Positions 33,501 to 45,000 of a DNA stretch of 64,000 bases are shown piece by piece. The first letter of the stretch is position 1; each line of letters opens with the position of its first letter. A program made the position numbers and the translations under genes. Origin of the DNA: Symsagittifera roscoffensis. Lineage: Eukaryota; Xenacoelomorpha; Acoela; Convolutidae. Where the stretch lies: contig NC_087068.1 in assembly GCF_963678635.1 (NCBI RefSeq), positions 51,872,731-51,936,730 of the forward strand, given 5' to 3'. Under the pieces are notes generated by a model. The model was given only the letters and a program-made list of their open reading frames with translations, ran no database searches and had not been told where the DNA came from.

Positions 33501-36500
33501 AAACTATTGAAAAAAATTTCCAACATTCTACATCTTTTTTGTTAGAACTGTTTCCATCTAACTTTTCTTATAGTAGAGAGTCATTTTTTGTTGTCACATA
33601 CTATGAGCCAATTTTTGTAAGATGTTGCAAGGTTTTTATTCGAAAAGTTCTAAGATAGCGACTTTTGGTCAACCCGGGTTAGTTTTTCACTAGTTAAATT
33701 GGAGTATCAATTTTATGCGTCCAAACTTCAAACAGTGCAAGTTGCTTTTCAAAGAATTTTAGTCCGAAAGTAAAGAACGTTCATAAATTCCCAATATCGA
33801 AACGTCTTCTATTTTCTGGTAAGTTTAGATCAAGGATATCTACAAAAGATTGAATATAAAAAAAAATTGAATATAAATAAAATCCGTAAGATAAATAAAA
33901 TTAACCAATTTCGCCGAAATTGGCTGACTAGCTGAAAAGAAATATGATTTCAGAAGCGCATAGTATACACCAAATCATCCATAAAGCTAGAATATACATA
34001 GACCTCATTCTGGTTTTGGCGATTTGGAAGCCCTAAGTTATTCGGATTTCCTTCGCACAGAGCAATACTATCTTGCTTTTCCTATTCTTCTTTGGCTTCT
34101 GTCATTCCTTCTGCGTTACAAACCAGCTCGTATGCTGTGCTTTTTTATCCTGTCTACGGTTTGTTTTCGAGTTCTAGACGTCAATTTATTCGAGTATAAC
34201 CGAATGGTCTATTACTTCTCGACTTGGGGTCGCGTGTATCAATTTTCCACTGGGTCAATCGCTTCTTATTTGGTGTTTTTGCGGGAAGACAAAACTACCA
34301 CAATTTCAAGGTATTTCAAAGACGAACGATCTAAAACTGTGGCGGATGTTCTATCGGGACTATTCGTTATAATTTTGCTAGCTCTCATGATCTTACTGAA
34401 CTTTTCGACGCTTTATGCCGGCTTTATTGGATCAGCGATGACCTTCAGCTTAATTATTCTTCTGGAAGTTTCAGCGGAAGAAGGGTTAGTGAAGAGGAAA
34501 TTTTTCCATAATCACTATTTATGTCTTATTGGTCGCTATTCCTACAGCATGTATCTGGTTCATTTGCCTGTCACTAAAATTGGGGATATCACGTCTCAAA
34601 TAGCAGAAACTGGACCTATGAGGAAGGATTTTGACATTTTTTACAACTAAGACCCCCACTTTTAAATTCAGGGATCAAAGTTAACTTCCTCGCGCTAAAC
34701 AAGCTTATTAGAGTCACAAAAAAAATTTTACCTCTGTAATTTGGTTTTCAAGTTTCCTATGTAATTAGATATTTGGCCCAGTTGTCTATGCTAAATTGAA
34801 TGAAATCAAAAAATGCGAAAAAAATGCCCACGATTTTTATCATTGATGGTTTTTTCAATTAAGGCTTTTGTGAAAATATAAAATTATAAAACAAAAATTG
34901 GTAATTCAAAAAACTGTAGCGGAGTGTGAAGTGGTGAAAAATCGAATGATAAAGCTTCAAAAGATGATAAAATCAACCAGCTGGAAATCAATCAGGGGAA
35001 TGCCAAACTAATCGCGAACGTAACATAACGTGAGTTGTTATTATCTGCAGGCTGCTCGACAGGTGCAACTTGTCAGAGCATTATGCCAAATAACCACTAA
35101 GCGTTTTCAATTGCCTTATTCGCCTATTTTTTAATCGGTTCAATTTGATTTCAATCTCATTGTTCCTTCTCTGTTTTTTTTAACTTTTGCGATTTCTAAA
35201 TATTTATAAACTACCAATTCTGATTGGCTAAATTTTGATTATATTTTGTCTGTTTTTGAAATGAATATAGGCCGCAAAGTTTTTGTTTCGGCCTAAATTT
35301 AATTCCTTTTATTTCTTTTTCAGTTCCCGCGCAATCAGTATCTATCAAACAGTTACACATTTTGCGCTTTGATACAAAGGATTTGCGACAGTTAATTCGT
35401 GTGCTCTCAGTCTCCGTTCACCAAGTTAAAGTTGTTCATACAACGAAATGTTATACTATTTTTTAGTAAAACAAACAATAATTGTCGTAATTAATAGAAA
35501 AACTACAGATCTCATAGAAATCGTGTTGATAATTTTACCAACTTTTAGCAATGAACTGGTAATGTCCTTTTTTTGATAGTCAGCCTTTATCAAAGTTGAG
35601 CCGAATTAGGGCAAGAAAAGCGGTTGCGAAAATTTTCTTCCCCTTTTTTTAGCAGTATGCTAAAACATGAGCAGTCGCTTCAAAGTCTGCGGATCAGTTT
35701 TTGCCTTGGATCAATTTGATTATAAAGGCAAGCAGGTATTTCCCACGCGGACTGTCAGATTCAAATAACCAAACCAAGTCAACATATTTCAAAGTAGAAT
35801 CCCAGATAGTTTTCCACTTTATTCTCTCGTTGAGGAAAAACACGCATTCCCGAACCACGGTGAATGAATTGAATAGGCGTTTGATTGGTCGAAGTTTTTT
35901 TTCAAAATTTAGCGACGGGAAGCTAGCTGTGTTGGCTAAGTAAAAGTGGTTTAAGGTCGAGTTTTTTTTTAAATAGTCAAAATCCTACGATTCAAGATTT
36001 TTATCAATCTTAACAATCTCTCTGTCTCTTTCGGCTCTGATCGGTAAATATATAGAAGAGCCTACAAAAACTATTTGCAAAAAATTCAATTCCCAGAAAA
36101 TCATTCTTATGTTTGTGACTTTGACTCTCATACAACCTGTTATTTTAAATTTAATTCTTGGAGCGGATCTGAGCAGGCTTGAAAATGTGGAACTAAGGCT
36201 GCAACAACTGAAATTCAATAAATCCCTGTCTACATCTGAATCACCGGAAAAGGACGCGACAACTCCATCTAAACTACCGGAAAAAGAACCGATTGATTCA
36301 TCAAATTTGTGTTCTAATATCGATAAAAATCGCAGGTCAAACTAGTTGGTAGCGTCAGAGAATTTTCTTCCGATAAAAGGATTATCATAAAAGGTAGTAT
36401 AAACAAAATCGGCACCAACGCCTCGTTCTGTTTTTGATTTTTAAATTTTTGCTGTTCATGATTCAAATAGTCAGGATTCTAAGGTTTCTGGTGAGATTGA

Positions 36501-38585
36501 AAGCTTCAGAAAAATTTCATGATGAGCGGCTAAAAAAGGATGTCACACAGTTGGGCCTAAAGGGGGACCCTATGGTTGGCGAGGGATTCAATCCCTGAAA
36601 AAAGACTGGGCGTCCGCCATGACTATATCCGAAACTGTAGTTTCTGAATGTATGGTAGGAAAAGCCAACGAGTTTTTAGGGGGTATCTCAAAAATTTTAA
36701 ACCCAAAAAGATCTTTTTCTGCTATCGCCGTCTGAGATCAATCGCCGTTTTTAAACCACTAGATAGTTCTGCTCTATCTTTTTTTTGACTATATATCTCC
36801 ATAATATGTTACTGTGATTTGCTGCATATCACACGTTTTAGACAACATGAACTAAATTCTTGTTCAGTCGAAAAAGAGATGAAAAGGAGCGTGATACAAA
36901 ATTTATTGAGTGTTTTCTTTGAAAACTTTATCTGGTGAAAACCCCGTCAACACCCATAATGTGAAAACATTTCAAATTGATGACACTTGGACATAATTCC
37001 CAAACATCAATCAACTTTTTCCACATTTCAGATGTACTTTCAAAGTCAGATTTTACAGTTTTGCGGAAAAAAACGGCGCCCAAGAAGCTTTTTTATTCAA
37101 GTATAAATTCGAAACAAGCGCAGTTTTTCTCCAAAAAAGTCAAAAACAATTCGGACACATCGACACAGGCTGAACACTGTCTTATTTTTTCTAAGTTAAT
37201 TTTGCTCAGCTAAAGTTAAGCAAATATAAGCTAAAAAGTCTGCTAAAGTAAAAGCATAATCAGAATCTTGCATTATTTACCAACTGGTTTTAACAATTAA
37301 CTTCTTGAAGCATACTTTTGGCGGGCGATTCCTCCGCTGGATCTTGGAAAGAAGCGTTTACAAAAGTGCACGAAAATTGCAACATATCAGCTACATATAG
37401 ACACATTGGACATCCTGGATCACTATTGTTTCCCGTTGCGTTTCAAAAATCGCCAAACCGAGATATGCGGACGCTAACCAGTCCGAATGAACCGGCAACT
37501 CGTTTATTGGATACTGTTCAAAAATTAAAACCCAATATCACCTTGTTGTTTTCGGAAACAATGCATGTTTGTGAGTTTTCGTTGAACAAATCTGCGCCTC
37601 TAGTAAATGCCCGAAAAAATCTTGAGAAGTGGAAAATTCTGATTCGCACCGCCATTCCTCGGCTCATAGAAGCCTTGTTTCGACAAAACATAAACGCTTT
37701 TTTTAACAAAAAACGGCAGACTTAGTGCACACAAGCGCGGTTTCAGGGTCCGTATTTTAAACTGGTTCTTCAGTTATATTAGCCTAGTTATAGCTTTTTA
37801 TAACTACCCCCACCCTTTTGCCAATCACAAGGTCCTTTTGGCTTTTTTCGTTACCTTTGTGGACAAATTTAAACGCAAGTTTAGGTTTTTGCTCTTTAAC
37901 ATGCCTTCTTTTAAGAACAATTTTGGCAAACATTTACTTGAATTTTTAATAAAATTTTTACATCAAGCAACTGCAAAGGCTCTGAAAGTGTTGTCCAGTT
38001 ATGTCCTTAAAACAAGTCATTTGAGATAGCAAAAAAAATTGCATATGCGCTTAATTTTTTCGACTAGTGTAAAAAAACCAAAATTTGCGTTTTATTTGTC
38101 CGGTAAATGCTACTTTCCAGTATTTCCAGGAAAAAAAGAAAGCGTTGGATTGGGAAAGAACCAAAAACAATTGTAATTTTAAAACCAACAAACAGTTTTT
38201 ATATGGCAGGGGACTGATATTGTATCTATAATATGATCCAGTTTTTATCATCGAACACCAGTCGCCCGAAAAAAGCCCTTCGCCATGTATTAAGCTCATG
38301 AAGAACAAGAAAAAAGACCCAGCACGCTGTCTCATCAAGGTTCGCCACGACCCAGGGGTTGATTTCTGGCGAGAATATCTGGAAGAGCTGAAAGAAAAGT
38401 ACGATAGATTACATTTCGTCGAGTTGGGGCCCATTCTTTTTGGAAATATCACTGAAAACCAGAGGATACCGGCCATTTCGGAGGGCTTCCCGATATTCAG
38501 GGATCACACTCACATTTCCAGCGAATTTTCTCACCAGAAAATTCATCTATTTATAGGCGAGCTTCATCGTCAAAAACTACTCTAA
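27536..38585 (+). CDS. OAC-type membrane O-acyltransferase (acyltransferase-3 plus SGNH), seven exons
   Basis: Exons, with phases that fit: 27,536-27,731; 30,082-30,339; 34,061-34,569; 36,097-36,335; 37,032-37,100; 37,311-37,570; 38,242-38,585. They total about 624 residues, near the family's usual size. The start carries the acyltransferase-3 signature (LDAIRGFGCIAVLLFH, then VDMFFVLSGFLI). Exon 2 has YSRRFIRLFPA and HFWSLSVE, exon 3 several membrane segments and YSYSMYLVHLP, exon 4 a last membrane helix and a Ser/Glu/Pro linker. Exon 6 opens ILLAGDSSAG (SGNH block I Ser) and exon 7 has RDHTHIS (Asp/His block). Such proteins move acyl groups across a membrane onto an outside acceptor; the substrate is unknown. 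The junction of exons 2 and 3 uses GA instead of GT as donor. A short exon between 3 and 4 may be missed. The retroelement lies about 1 kb downstream. Confidence 0.85.
28394..28477. repeat. Short tandem repeat in intron 1 of the acyltransferase gene
   Basis: TGAAGATCAA recurs five times with variants and spacers such as TACT within about 84 bases. Confidence 0.6.
30584..30757. mobile_element. Small MITE with TA duplications, in intron 2
   Basis: Inverted ends CCCGGATTGACC ... AAAATGCTTATCCTAC (from 30,586) and GTAGGACAAGCATTTTTGGT followed by CAACCCGGG (to 30,755) pair with each other. TA flanks each side. The size (about 170 bp) and the TA suggest a Tc1/mariner-type MITE. A related single end (TTTTGGTCAACCCGGGTTA) lies at about 33,663-33,681. 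Confidence 0.65.
31111..31253. repeat. Inverted-repeat element in intron 2
   Basis: GCGACAATTCGTAACA at 31,111-31,126 pairs with TGTTACAAATTGTCGC at 31,238-31,253 (15 of 16). The interior is GC-richer than the intron around it. This could be a short MITE or foldback repeat. Confidence 0.45.
31637..31885 (+). repeat. Dispersed repeat, copy 1 (truncated)
   Basis: About 240 bases match the second copy at 32,619-32,870, from the palindrome-like TTCCGACTTTCG ... CGAAAGTAACGGAA to GGGACAATTAACGCGCGATAT. Copy 1 then diverges into TACAGTGCTGATTTAAATTA, which resembles the end of a mariner-type insertion. Confidence 0.75.
32396..32578 (+). other. GC-rich island of unknown nature
   Basis: About 190 bases are clearly GC-richer than the rest of the intron and are open for 60 codons from an ATG. 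They include the palindrome GGTGACGTCAC and, near the end, a TATA-like CACTATAAGTAAG. It could be a fragment of an exon, an LTR or another mobile element; I recognise no protein. Confidence 0.3.
32619..33142 (+). repeat. Dispersed repeat, copy 2 (longer), ending in a hairpin
   Basis: It starts with an inverted repeat (TTCCG-ACTTTCG-TAA-CGAAAGT-AA-CGGAA) and shares 240 bases with copy 1. It continues to a tight hairpin CAGGGCTTCGCCCTG at 33,116-33,130. A terminal hairpin without obvious long inverted ends is compatible with a non-autonomous Helitron or a foldback element; I cannot choose. The small open frame inside (32,901-33,098) is not convincing. Confidence 0.55.
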
Positions 38586-39559
38586 TTCTGATTAATGTTA
38601 TCAATTCACGCACCAGTAGATCAAATTACATGATATATGGAGGTGTCGGTTCTACTTATATGAGTAAACATTTCTGCTCTTCTTATCAACAATTCACTTT
38701 GAGCGGCATTTTTTTGTCTGAGATTTTTAGTCTATGGGGGCAATTGGCTTCCAAAATCATTGATTGAAAGTGCACGTCAGCGTTTTTCATCTGGTGACTT
38801 TTGTAATATTCGAAGAAGCTCATCTGTTTAAAAATTACCAGTTAAGCCGGTTTACATCAATCTGATCTTTAGAACATTTTTTTCGGAAGACTTTCAATTT
38901 AAGAAATACAAAAGTAAAAAAAACCGTGAGCGTTAAATAGAGTTCCCAAAAATTTAGCTGTGGTTGCCGCCAGTTGAGCCCCAAACTAATTTGTTGTCAT
39001 TAAAACTTTTGAGCCACAAAAATTGAAGCTAGATCATTTTACATCCCAAACCAGCCCTTTTTTTAGCGACAGCTTTAAGAAAAATTCAGTAAAAATTATT
39101 TAGCGGCAGCTAAACCGACAAAACTTGGGTAGACACCAGTTTAGCCGAAAACAAAATTATTGACATAAAAACTGTGCCATAGTTATGAAAATCAAAATAA
39201 AGTTTTCTCTCAGGAAGCACAAAAGAATAGAAATACAATTTCAAGCACCGCTATGTTCAAAAGTTATGCCGATTAAACAGAAGCAGACAAATAGCCTGCA
39301 GAAAAATAGCTTGTATTATACAAAAAAGCTACACTGTCGCAATTAAACCAACAAATTCGAACTCAGGGTGATTGTAGTTTCAGACAAGCCAGGTGGAACG
39401 GAAAAAAATTTAACTCGTAAGGTTCCTATATACGTTATTGCATAAACACAGGCACTTACATAAATGAATTATCAATGCTGAAACTATACAAGTGCTAGAG
39501 TCGGCAACCATGAGCCCAAAAAATCATTATTTTTCAAATTTTCAAAAACTCACATATCA
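38586..39559. other. Spacer between the acyltransferase gene and the LTR element
   Basis: AT-rich DNA without a recognisable gene. It should contain the acyltransferase 3' UTR and poly(A) site. An AATAAAG lies near 39,195, but it is about 600 bases from the stop codon and its use is unproven. Confidence 0.4.
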
Positions 39560-40331
39560 AGAAAAGGACTTCATTGAACTAGACCAATGACCACCTCGAT
39601 GTTCAAGTATACGTACAGATCCGAGTAACCAGGCATCCCCTCCACGCACAATCTCCACGCCATTCCCAGACAAGATCAAAACACAAAGAAGTTCTCATCA
39701 ATGAAACAGAAAAACCTGACATAGCCAACCATTCTGAAATCAGATTTGAGTTTGTTGCGAAAACCCAGTCGTTGTCATGAGATGACACAACGATCGAACC
39801 TGGAACTTCTCTAACAAGAGAACCCAGAAGAAATATGATGTTCGCCAAACACCAACGTCCATCATCCATCCTTTGAATTACAGAAAGACTATTCTAAAAA
39901 ACTCTGCAAAACCCGGATGGGTGGAACCTGATCTAAACTACATTTTATGATTGGATAAATTAGATATTTTACCAATGTAAAGTATTTAATATTAACCAAT
40001 CATGATCCATCTGACTAACAATCCACTTATTTGTAAGTGCTGAAATTACTTGTAATTTCAGCACCAGAGAGATTTGAATTTAACTTAGAAATTAGTTGAC
40101 TCTCCAAGAAGACTTCAGCAACCGCAATAAACCAGTATACCCTAGATCTATTGAGCCTAGCAGAGACTAGTTAAACAACCTGAGACTAGATAGTATAAGA
40201 GTAAGATTAGGATTGGTATTAGACTAAGAAGTTGCACGAATCTATCCGGCCGAAAATAAGATAGCGTGACGAGCAGACGGTGTACCCTATCCGAAATTAC
40301 TCTATGAGTTATACACTTCGGTCCTAACTCA
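39560..40331 (+). repeat. 5' LTR
   Basis: Identical to 60,020-60,791 except at about 40,208 (T here, A in the 3' LTR). The primer-binding site follows two bases later. The usual TG start is not seen; the shared part starts AGAAAAGG and ends CTAACTCA. Confidence 0.95.
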
Positions 40332-40333
40332 TC

Positions 40334-40351
40334 TGGTGCGACCATAAGTCT
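40334..40351 (+). other. Primer-binding site for minus-strand synthesis
   Basis: TGGTGCGACCATAAGTCT starts two bases after the 5' LTR. TGG pairs with the CCA end of a tRNA, the usual layout. I did not assign the tRNA. Confidence 0.75.
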
Positions 40352-40418
40352 CGAACAAGACCTTAATAGCTTAGAATTAACCAAAAATAGATTAGAATTT
40401 AGACAAAACATTTTTAAA

Positions 40419-40652
40419 ATGTTACACGACGATAATTTAATCGAAATGTCTCTACGACTCAATAGATCAAAGCCAATATTCCGAACGATAAGAGAACTAC
40501 CCGGAATTGCAAGAAGACCTCGAACCAGAGACGACATACGACAAAGTAGAAACTTACCATATAGTTATATGATAGTTCGGCAAAAGCCAACACAAACTTT
40601 TGTATTTAGAATACTACTAGCAATGAATTTAGATTTTCATTTGCAAACATAA
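40419..40652 (+). CDS. Leader ORF of the LTR element, 77 codons, unrecognised
   Basis: It starts at the first ATG after the primer-binding site. The product is Arg-rich (LRLNRSKPIFRTIRELPGIA, RRPRTRDDIRQSR). Its base composition is less AT-rich than the following leader. It could be a small accessory protein, a first coding exon spliced to a later ORF, or chance. Nothing in the sequence decides. Confidence 0.35.
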   Translation: MLHDDNLIEMSLRLNRSKPIFRTIRELPGIARRPRTRDDIRQSRNLPYSYMIVRQKPTQTFVFRILLAMNLDFHLQT

Positions 40653-41578
40653 AATCTTGAAGTCAATCTTCAAAATCATTTCAGGCGCTAAACCAAATTA
40701 TTAATATACAATAACGATTGATAACGAGATCTCAGATCGTTTTCCTAAATTCTGCAGTAATATACAAAACATGTTTGAAAAATATTTATTGAAAAATCAA
40801 AATAAAAATTAGTAGCATGACAATAAATGGTTAGTAACTATAAATCATCCTGTTGTTCCAGCTTCATCACCTAAACATAACAGCATTCATAAGCTCACTA
40901 ATATCATAAAAACACTAAATCTTTTCTCTACATAAATTTAAATCATTTTAAACTTAAATTCACTTAAATTTAAAATCAGATCATCAAGGCTCATCCTTGG
41001 ATCTTAAATCATTTTCTATTTAATTAAATTTAAAACTTGATCATCAAGGCCTCTCCTTGGATCAAAAAGAACAATTTTGTTCTCCCCCACCCACTTAGCT
41101 AGTGTCTAACGACCTCAAACGTCGATTCACTATCCAACCCTTTCTAAAAACCCAGGACTAACAGAAATTTTTGAACAAAACTAATCATTCAAATTAGGAT
41201 AAACAGTGAAGAACTTCGGTTATTCATCCTTCACTTGATCCCCCCTCTTACCAGACCCAGGATAAATCTTAGACTTAGTAAGTTTAAAATAGTATCTAAC
41301 GAACTACTCGCGTTCTAATTATACCTGAACCTTGTGGATCGATTTACTATTCTCCAACCCTGAACACAATCACTACCCTTAAGTAAGATTAAGTAAGTTA
41401 ACACCTTAGCTTATACTAGCCACGAGAAAGTATAAAATCATTCTTCGGAATCGATATACTTTTCTCCCCAACCCTGAACAAATAGACCCAGGTTAGGCTA
41501 ACCAAAAAATCGTAAGGACTAACAGTCTAAGTAATAGAAATCATTTAACAACCTTTTGCATCCGTCATCCTAAACCTT
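40653..41578 (+). other. Untranslated leader with repeated hairpins and motifs
   Basis: Two near-identical hairpin-capable blocks, GATCATCAAGG-loop-CCTTGGATC, lie at 40,979-41,003 and 41,039-41,063. Downstream a degenerate motif (TCGATT-ACTAT-CCAACCCT, variants with GAACA and CCCAGG) recurs near 41,122, 41,339 and 41,450. A position upstream of gag suggests a dimerisation or packaging signal, or internal ribosome loading. This is inference. Confidence 0.5.
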
Positions 41579-42046
41579 ATGTCATTTAAAAACCTAGGAA
41601 ACAAACAAACAATCGTTTTACACAATTGTGAAATAGATAACAAAAAATACGATCTTGTAATCACACCACACACACAAACAGTTGGATATATCAGAACAAA
41701 ACGACAAACACTAAAAAGAAAAATAATAACCAAACAAAGACAAATTACACGAAAAAGATTTTCCAAAAACCGCAACGCATTTTCAGAATCAGAAACCAGC
41801 AGTTTAGACGAACTTTATAAATTAAAAGAATCTATAGATAAAAATTGCCCCATTCGCGATCAATTATATTTTTCCGACTCAGAAACAACTTCAAATTCAT
41901 CAAAAAGAGGAAAAAGAAGAATAAAAAAGCAATATAAACACAAACCAGTACATTTATACAATTGGAATCAACCAATTAGACACATTGATAATTACATATT
42001 AACAGTCATCAAACGAAAAAATGAGCTCAACACACACCCCAGGTGA
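41579..42046 (+). CDS. Upstream accessory ORF, 155 codons, overlapping gag
   Basis: This intact frame ends 26 bases inside the gag-pol ORF, which lies in the +1 frame relative to it. The product is strongly basic (RTKRQTLKRKIITKQRQITR, KRGKRRIKKQYKHK) with acidic Ser-rich patches (SESETSSLDEL, YFSDSETTSNSS). That composition suits a nuclear or RNA-binding protein, but I recognise no family. Ordinary gypsy elements do not have such an ORF. Gag could be made by leaky scanning, or fused to this ORF by a frameshift in the overlap. Confidence 0.6.
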   Translation: MSFKNLGNKQTIVLHNCEIDNKKYDLVITPHTQTVGYIRTKRQTLKRKIITKQRQITRKRFSKNRNAFSESETSSLDELYKLKESIDKNCPIRDQLYFSDSETTSNSSKRGKRRIKKQYKHKPVHLYNWNQPIRHIDNYILTVIKRKNELNTHPR

Positions 42047-45000
42047 AGAAAGTCCAGATGATGATGATATCTTCCCCTTTATCGTAGATGCAACCACTGA
42101 TAGAGGACAGCATATATTTTGCAAAAATTTACTCTTAAATTTGTTTGAACCCGGAATCAGTCCATGTAAAACAGAGTTCCCAGATGTAAAAATCAAAAGA
42201 CAAATTATCGATCACTATTTGAAAGATATATGTAACTTAACACAACAATACGGAATCTACTCCATAGAATTCAACTCACCAAACCAGAATCACAGCAAAT
42301 ATGTAATTCAAACAGACGACCTTGATTTAGAATTCTCAAAAGTATTCTCAGAATATATAAAAAGCATACAATATCATAACTCACAAAGAGCAAACTCCAT
42401 ATTCACCAATGAAGTTTTTGCAATAATATATAGTTATATCTCAATATTAGAAAACGAAATCCCAATCACAAATGTTTCACCGACAGAAACATCTAAACAT
42501 ATAAGAGTACGACATGAAATCACACTACTCTCTAGTTTTCTCAATATAATTAAAGAAAATTTCACGAAAGATGAAGTTTCACAACATACAAAACACGACT
42601 TACAAAAAATTTTGGCATGGTTCATAATAGATTATTTCACACATAATATTGATTTAATTTCACAAGCAAGAAAAAATTTTAGACCCCAAAACTCAAACGA
42701 TGATACTGCCATCACAGAACAATCAGACTATGTTTGGGACCCCGAATGGTCTCATCCCGCATTCATAAACTTCCCACAATCAATCTCAAGTCAAGCAATA
42801 AGTACGATATCTTATGTAAGAGATTATGTAAGAGTAATACCATTAACCATTGATGCAACACCATTAAACTATAATACATTTTTACCTGATATGCAAAATA
42901 ATAGTTTAAACTCCACAGTCATACACAATGAAAACCTCAATGGATTTAGAAATCTCACTCAACAAGATATCCAGACACCATCACACTTCATAAATGAAGA
43001 AATCGTACACACAACAACTACACAACAAAGTATTTCACCAATACGTCCAAATTTAACAACACCAAGAAATACAAACCCTTCACAAACACAAGTAACCTTA
43101 CAATCAACCGTTAAACCTTCGGTTGCCCCAAAATATTCACACATGGATTATCAAACATACAGACCCATGACAATACCGTCAAAAACACGTAAAACGTTCA
43201 CTAGAAACAATTTTGCAGAACATAATTATAATTACACACATCCATCAAAAACAAATTATCCCCCACGAAAAAATTTCAATAATTATACAAGATCTCGAAA
43301 CTGGGATAACCCAATGGCACAAACTAATTCAGTAAACTTTCAAACAAATTTACATCCTTCACAGGATCGTAGTGAAAACTATCCATTTTTTCAACAAAAT
43401 AAAAATAAAAAACAAACATCTTATCAAATGGATTACTTATCCTCAGATGATGATTTTTTACAACCAGATATATTTGCACCATATAATCAAGAATATCGTG
43501 GACAAGGAGTACAGAAACCACATACAAATCATAGAATTTTTTCTCCACAACCGATAGATACACAAAATCAACAACCAATTCAGCAACAAAACCCAATTAA
43601 TACACAATATTTTCAACCAATTCAGCAACAAAACCCAATGATCACACACTCGTATCAACCGACACAAATGCAAAATGAAATACCACTCCCATATTATCTT
43701 CAACAACACGAAATAACAAGAAATCAACTTTCAAATTTTTCTCAAAAGCCAAATGCAGCAGAATCATTACAAATGACAATGAATCCATACCTTATGGGTG
43801 GATCATCAATAACATCAAATAAACCTTTAATGGTATTCACAGGAACAGACCCTGAATATTCTGTAGAAGACTATTTAAATGCAGTAACAGCAAATTTGAT
43901 TTTAAATATAGGACCTGAACCAATTAATACGCCACTACATCAAAACTGGATACATCGACGCACAGCGTTGATACAAACAACTTTAGACGGCGCAGCCCAA
44001 AAATGGTTTTCAGTATTGCCTATAGAAATAAAATCAAATTGGAAAAGGTTTACACAAGAATTTTCAAAAATGTTTGACTCCGAAGGAAACAAACAACAAC
44101 AAAGAGTTTTATGTAATGAAATTCGCAGATTACCAAATGAAACCATCAAGCAATTAGCAGTACGCATCGAAACACTAGTTCGAAAAGCATATTCATTAAA
44201 TACACACGACTATAAAAACACAAAGATGACAGAAATCTTAATGATGACCTTAACACCGCAATTAAGAAAAATAGCAATAAAAAAGAGAGCATCCCATCCT
44301 TCTTCAATTCGAGAACCCGATTTAGATTTTCGAAAACTAGTAGACAAACTAGAACAAGCAGAAATCACAATGAAACTCGAAGAAACAGAAAATCTGAAAT
44401 TACAATATGTTAACCGAATCGAAACAAATACCACAAGTATCAACAATATACAGGAATCAGATACAGACCTCGTTGAAAAAATCACTGAAATACTCAATAT
44501 TTACGAAAAACACCCAAACTTTAAAGGCAAACCATCTTTCAAAAAATGTTGTAATTATTGCCGACGATACGGACATAGTATTTCTGAATGTAGACAAAAA
44601 CAGCAAGACAATCAAAATAAACCTCAAAAATATAAAGAACCAAATAAATCATTCTATCAATACATGAAAAAAGATCAAAATCTACCGAACAAAACTGTGT
44701 ACAGCAACAACAGTTCAGGAAAACCACTCCCGAACAATACAAATTATACAAGAAATCAATCACCATATAACTCAAGTTATAGAGGAAGATCACCAGAACG
44801 AAGAAATACGCAAAATTCATCACAAAATCACTACAATAGACCAAATAGTCGAAATAACTACTCCAGATCAAATTCAAATACAACACGATTTGTTTCTAGA
44901 TCTAATTCCCAATCAAGAAATAATTACTATCCAAACAATCAATCACGAAATTCATCATACAATAGGAATAGAAACTACTCCAATAATCGGAATAGAAGTT

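Noticed and set aside
36540-36620. tRNA-like or terminator-like hairpin around GGGATTCAATCCC in an intron
   Set aside because: A four-base stem with a five-base loop is expected by chance and no further structure surrounds it.
39603-40537. Minus-strand open frames in and beside both LTRs
   Set aside because: They recur in both LTRs only because the repeats are the same sequence; no family match and no plausible promoter.
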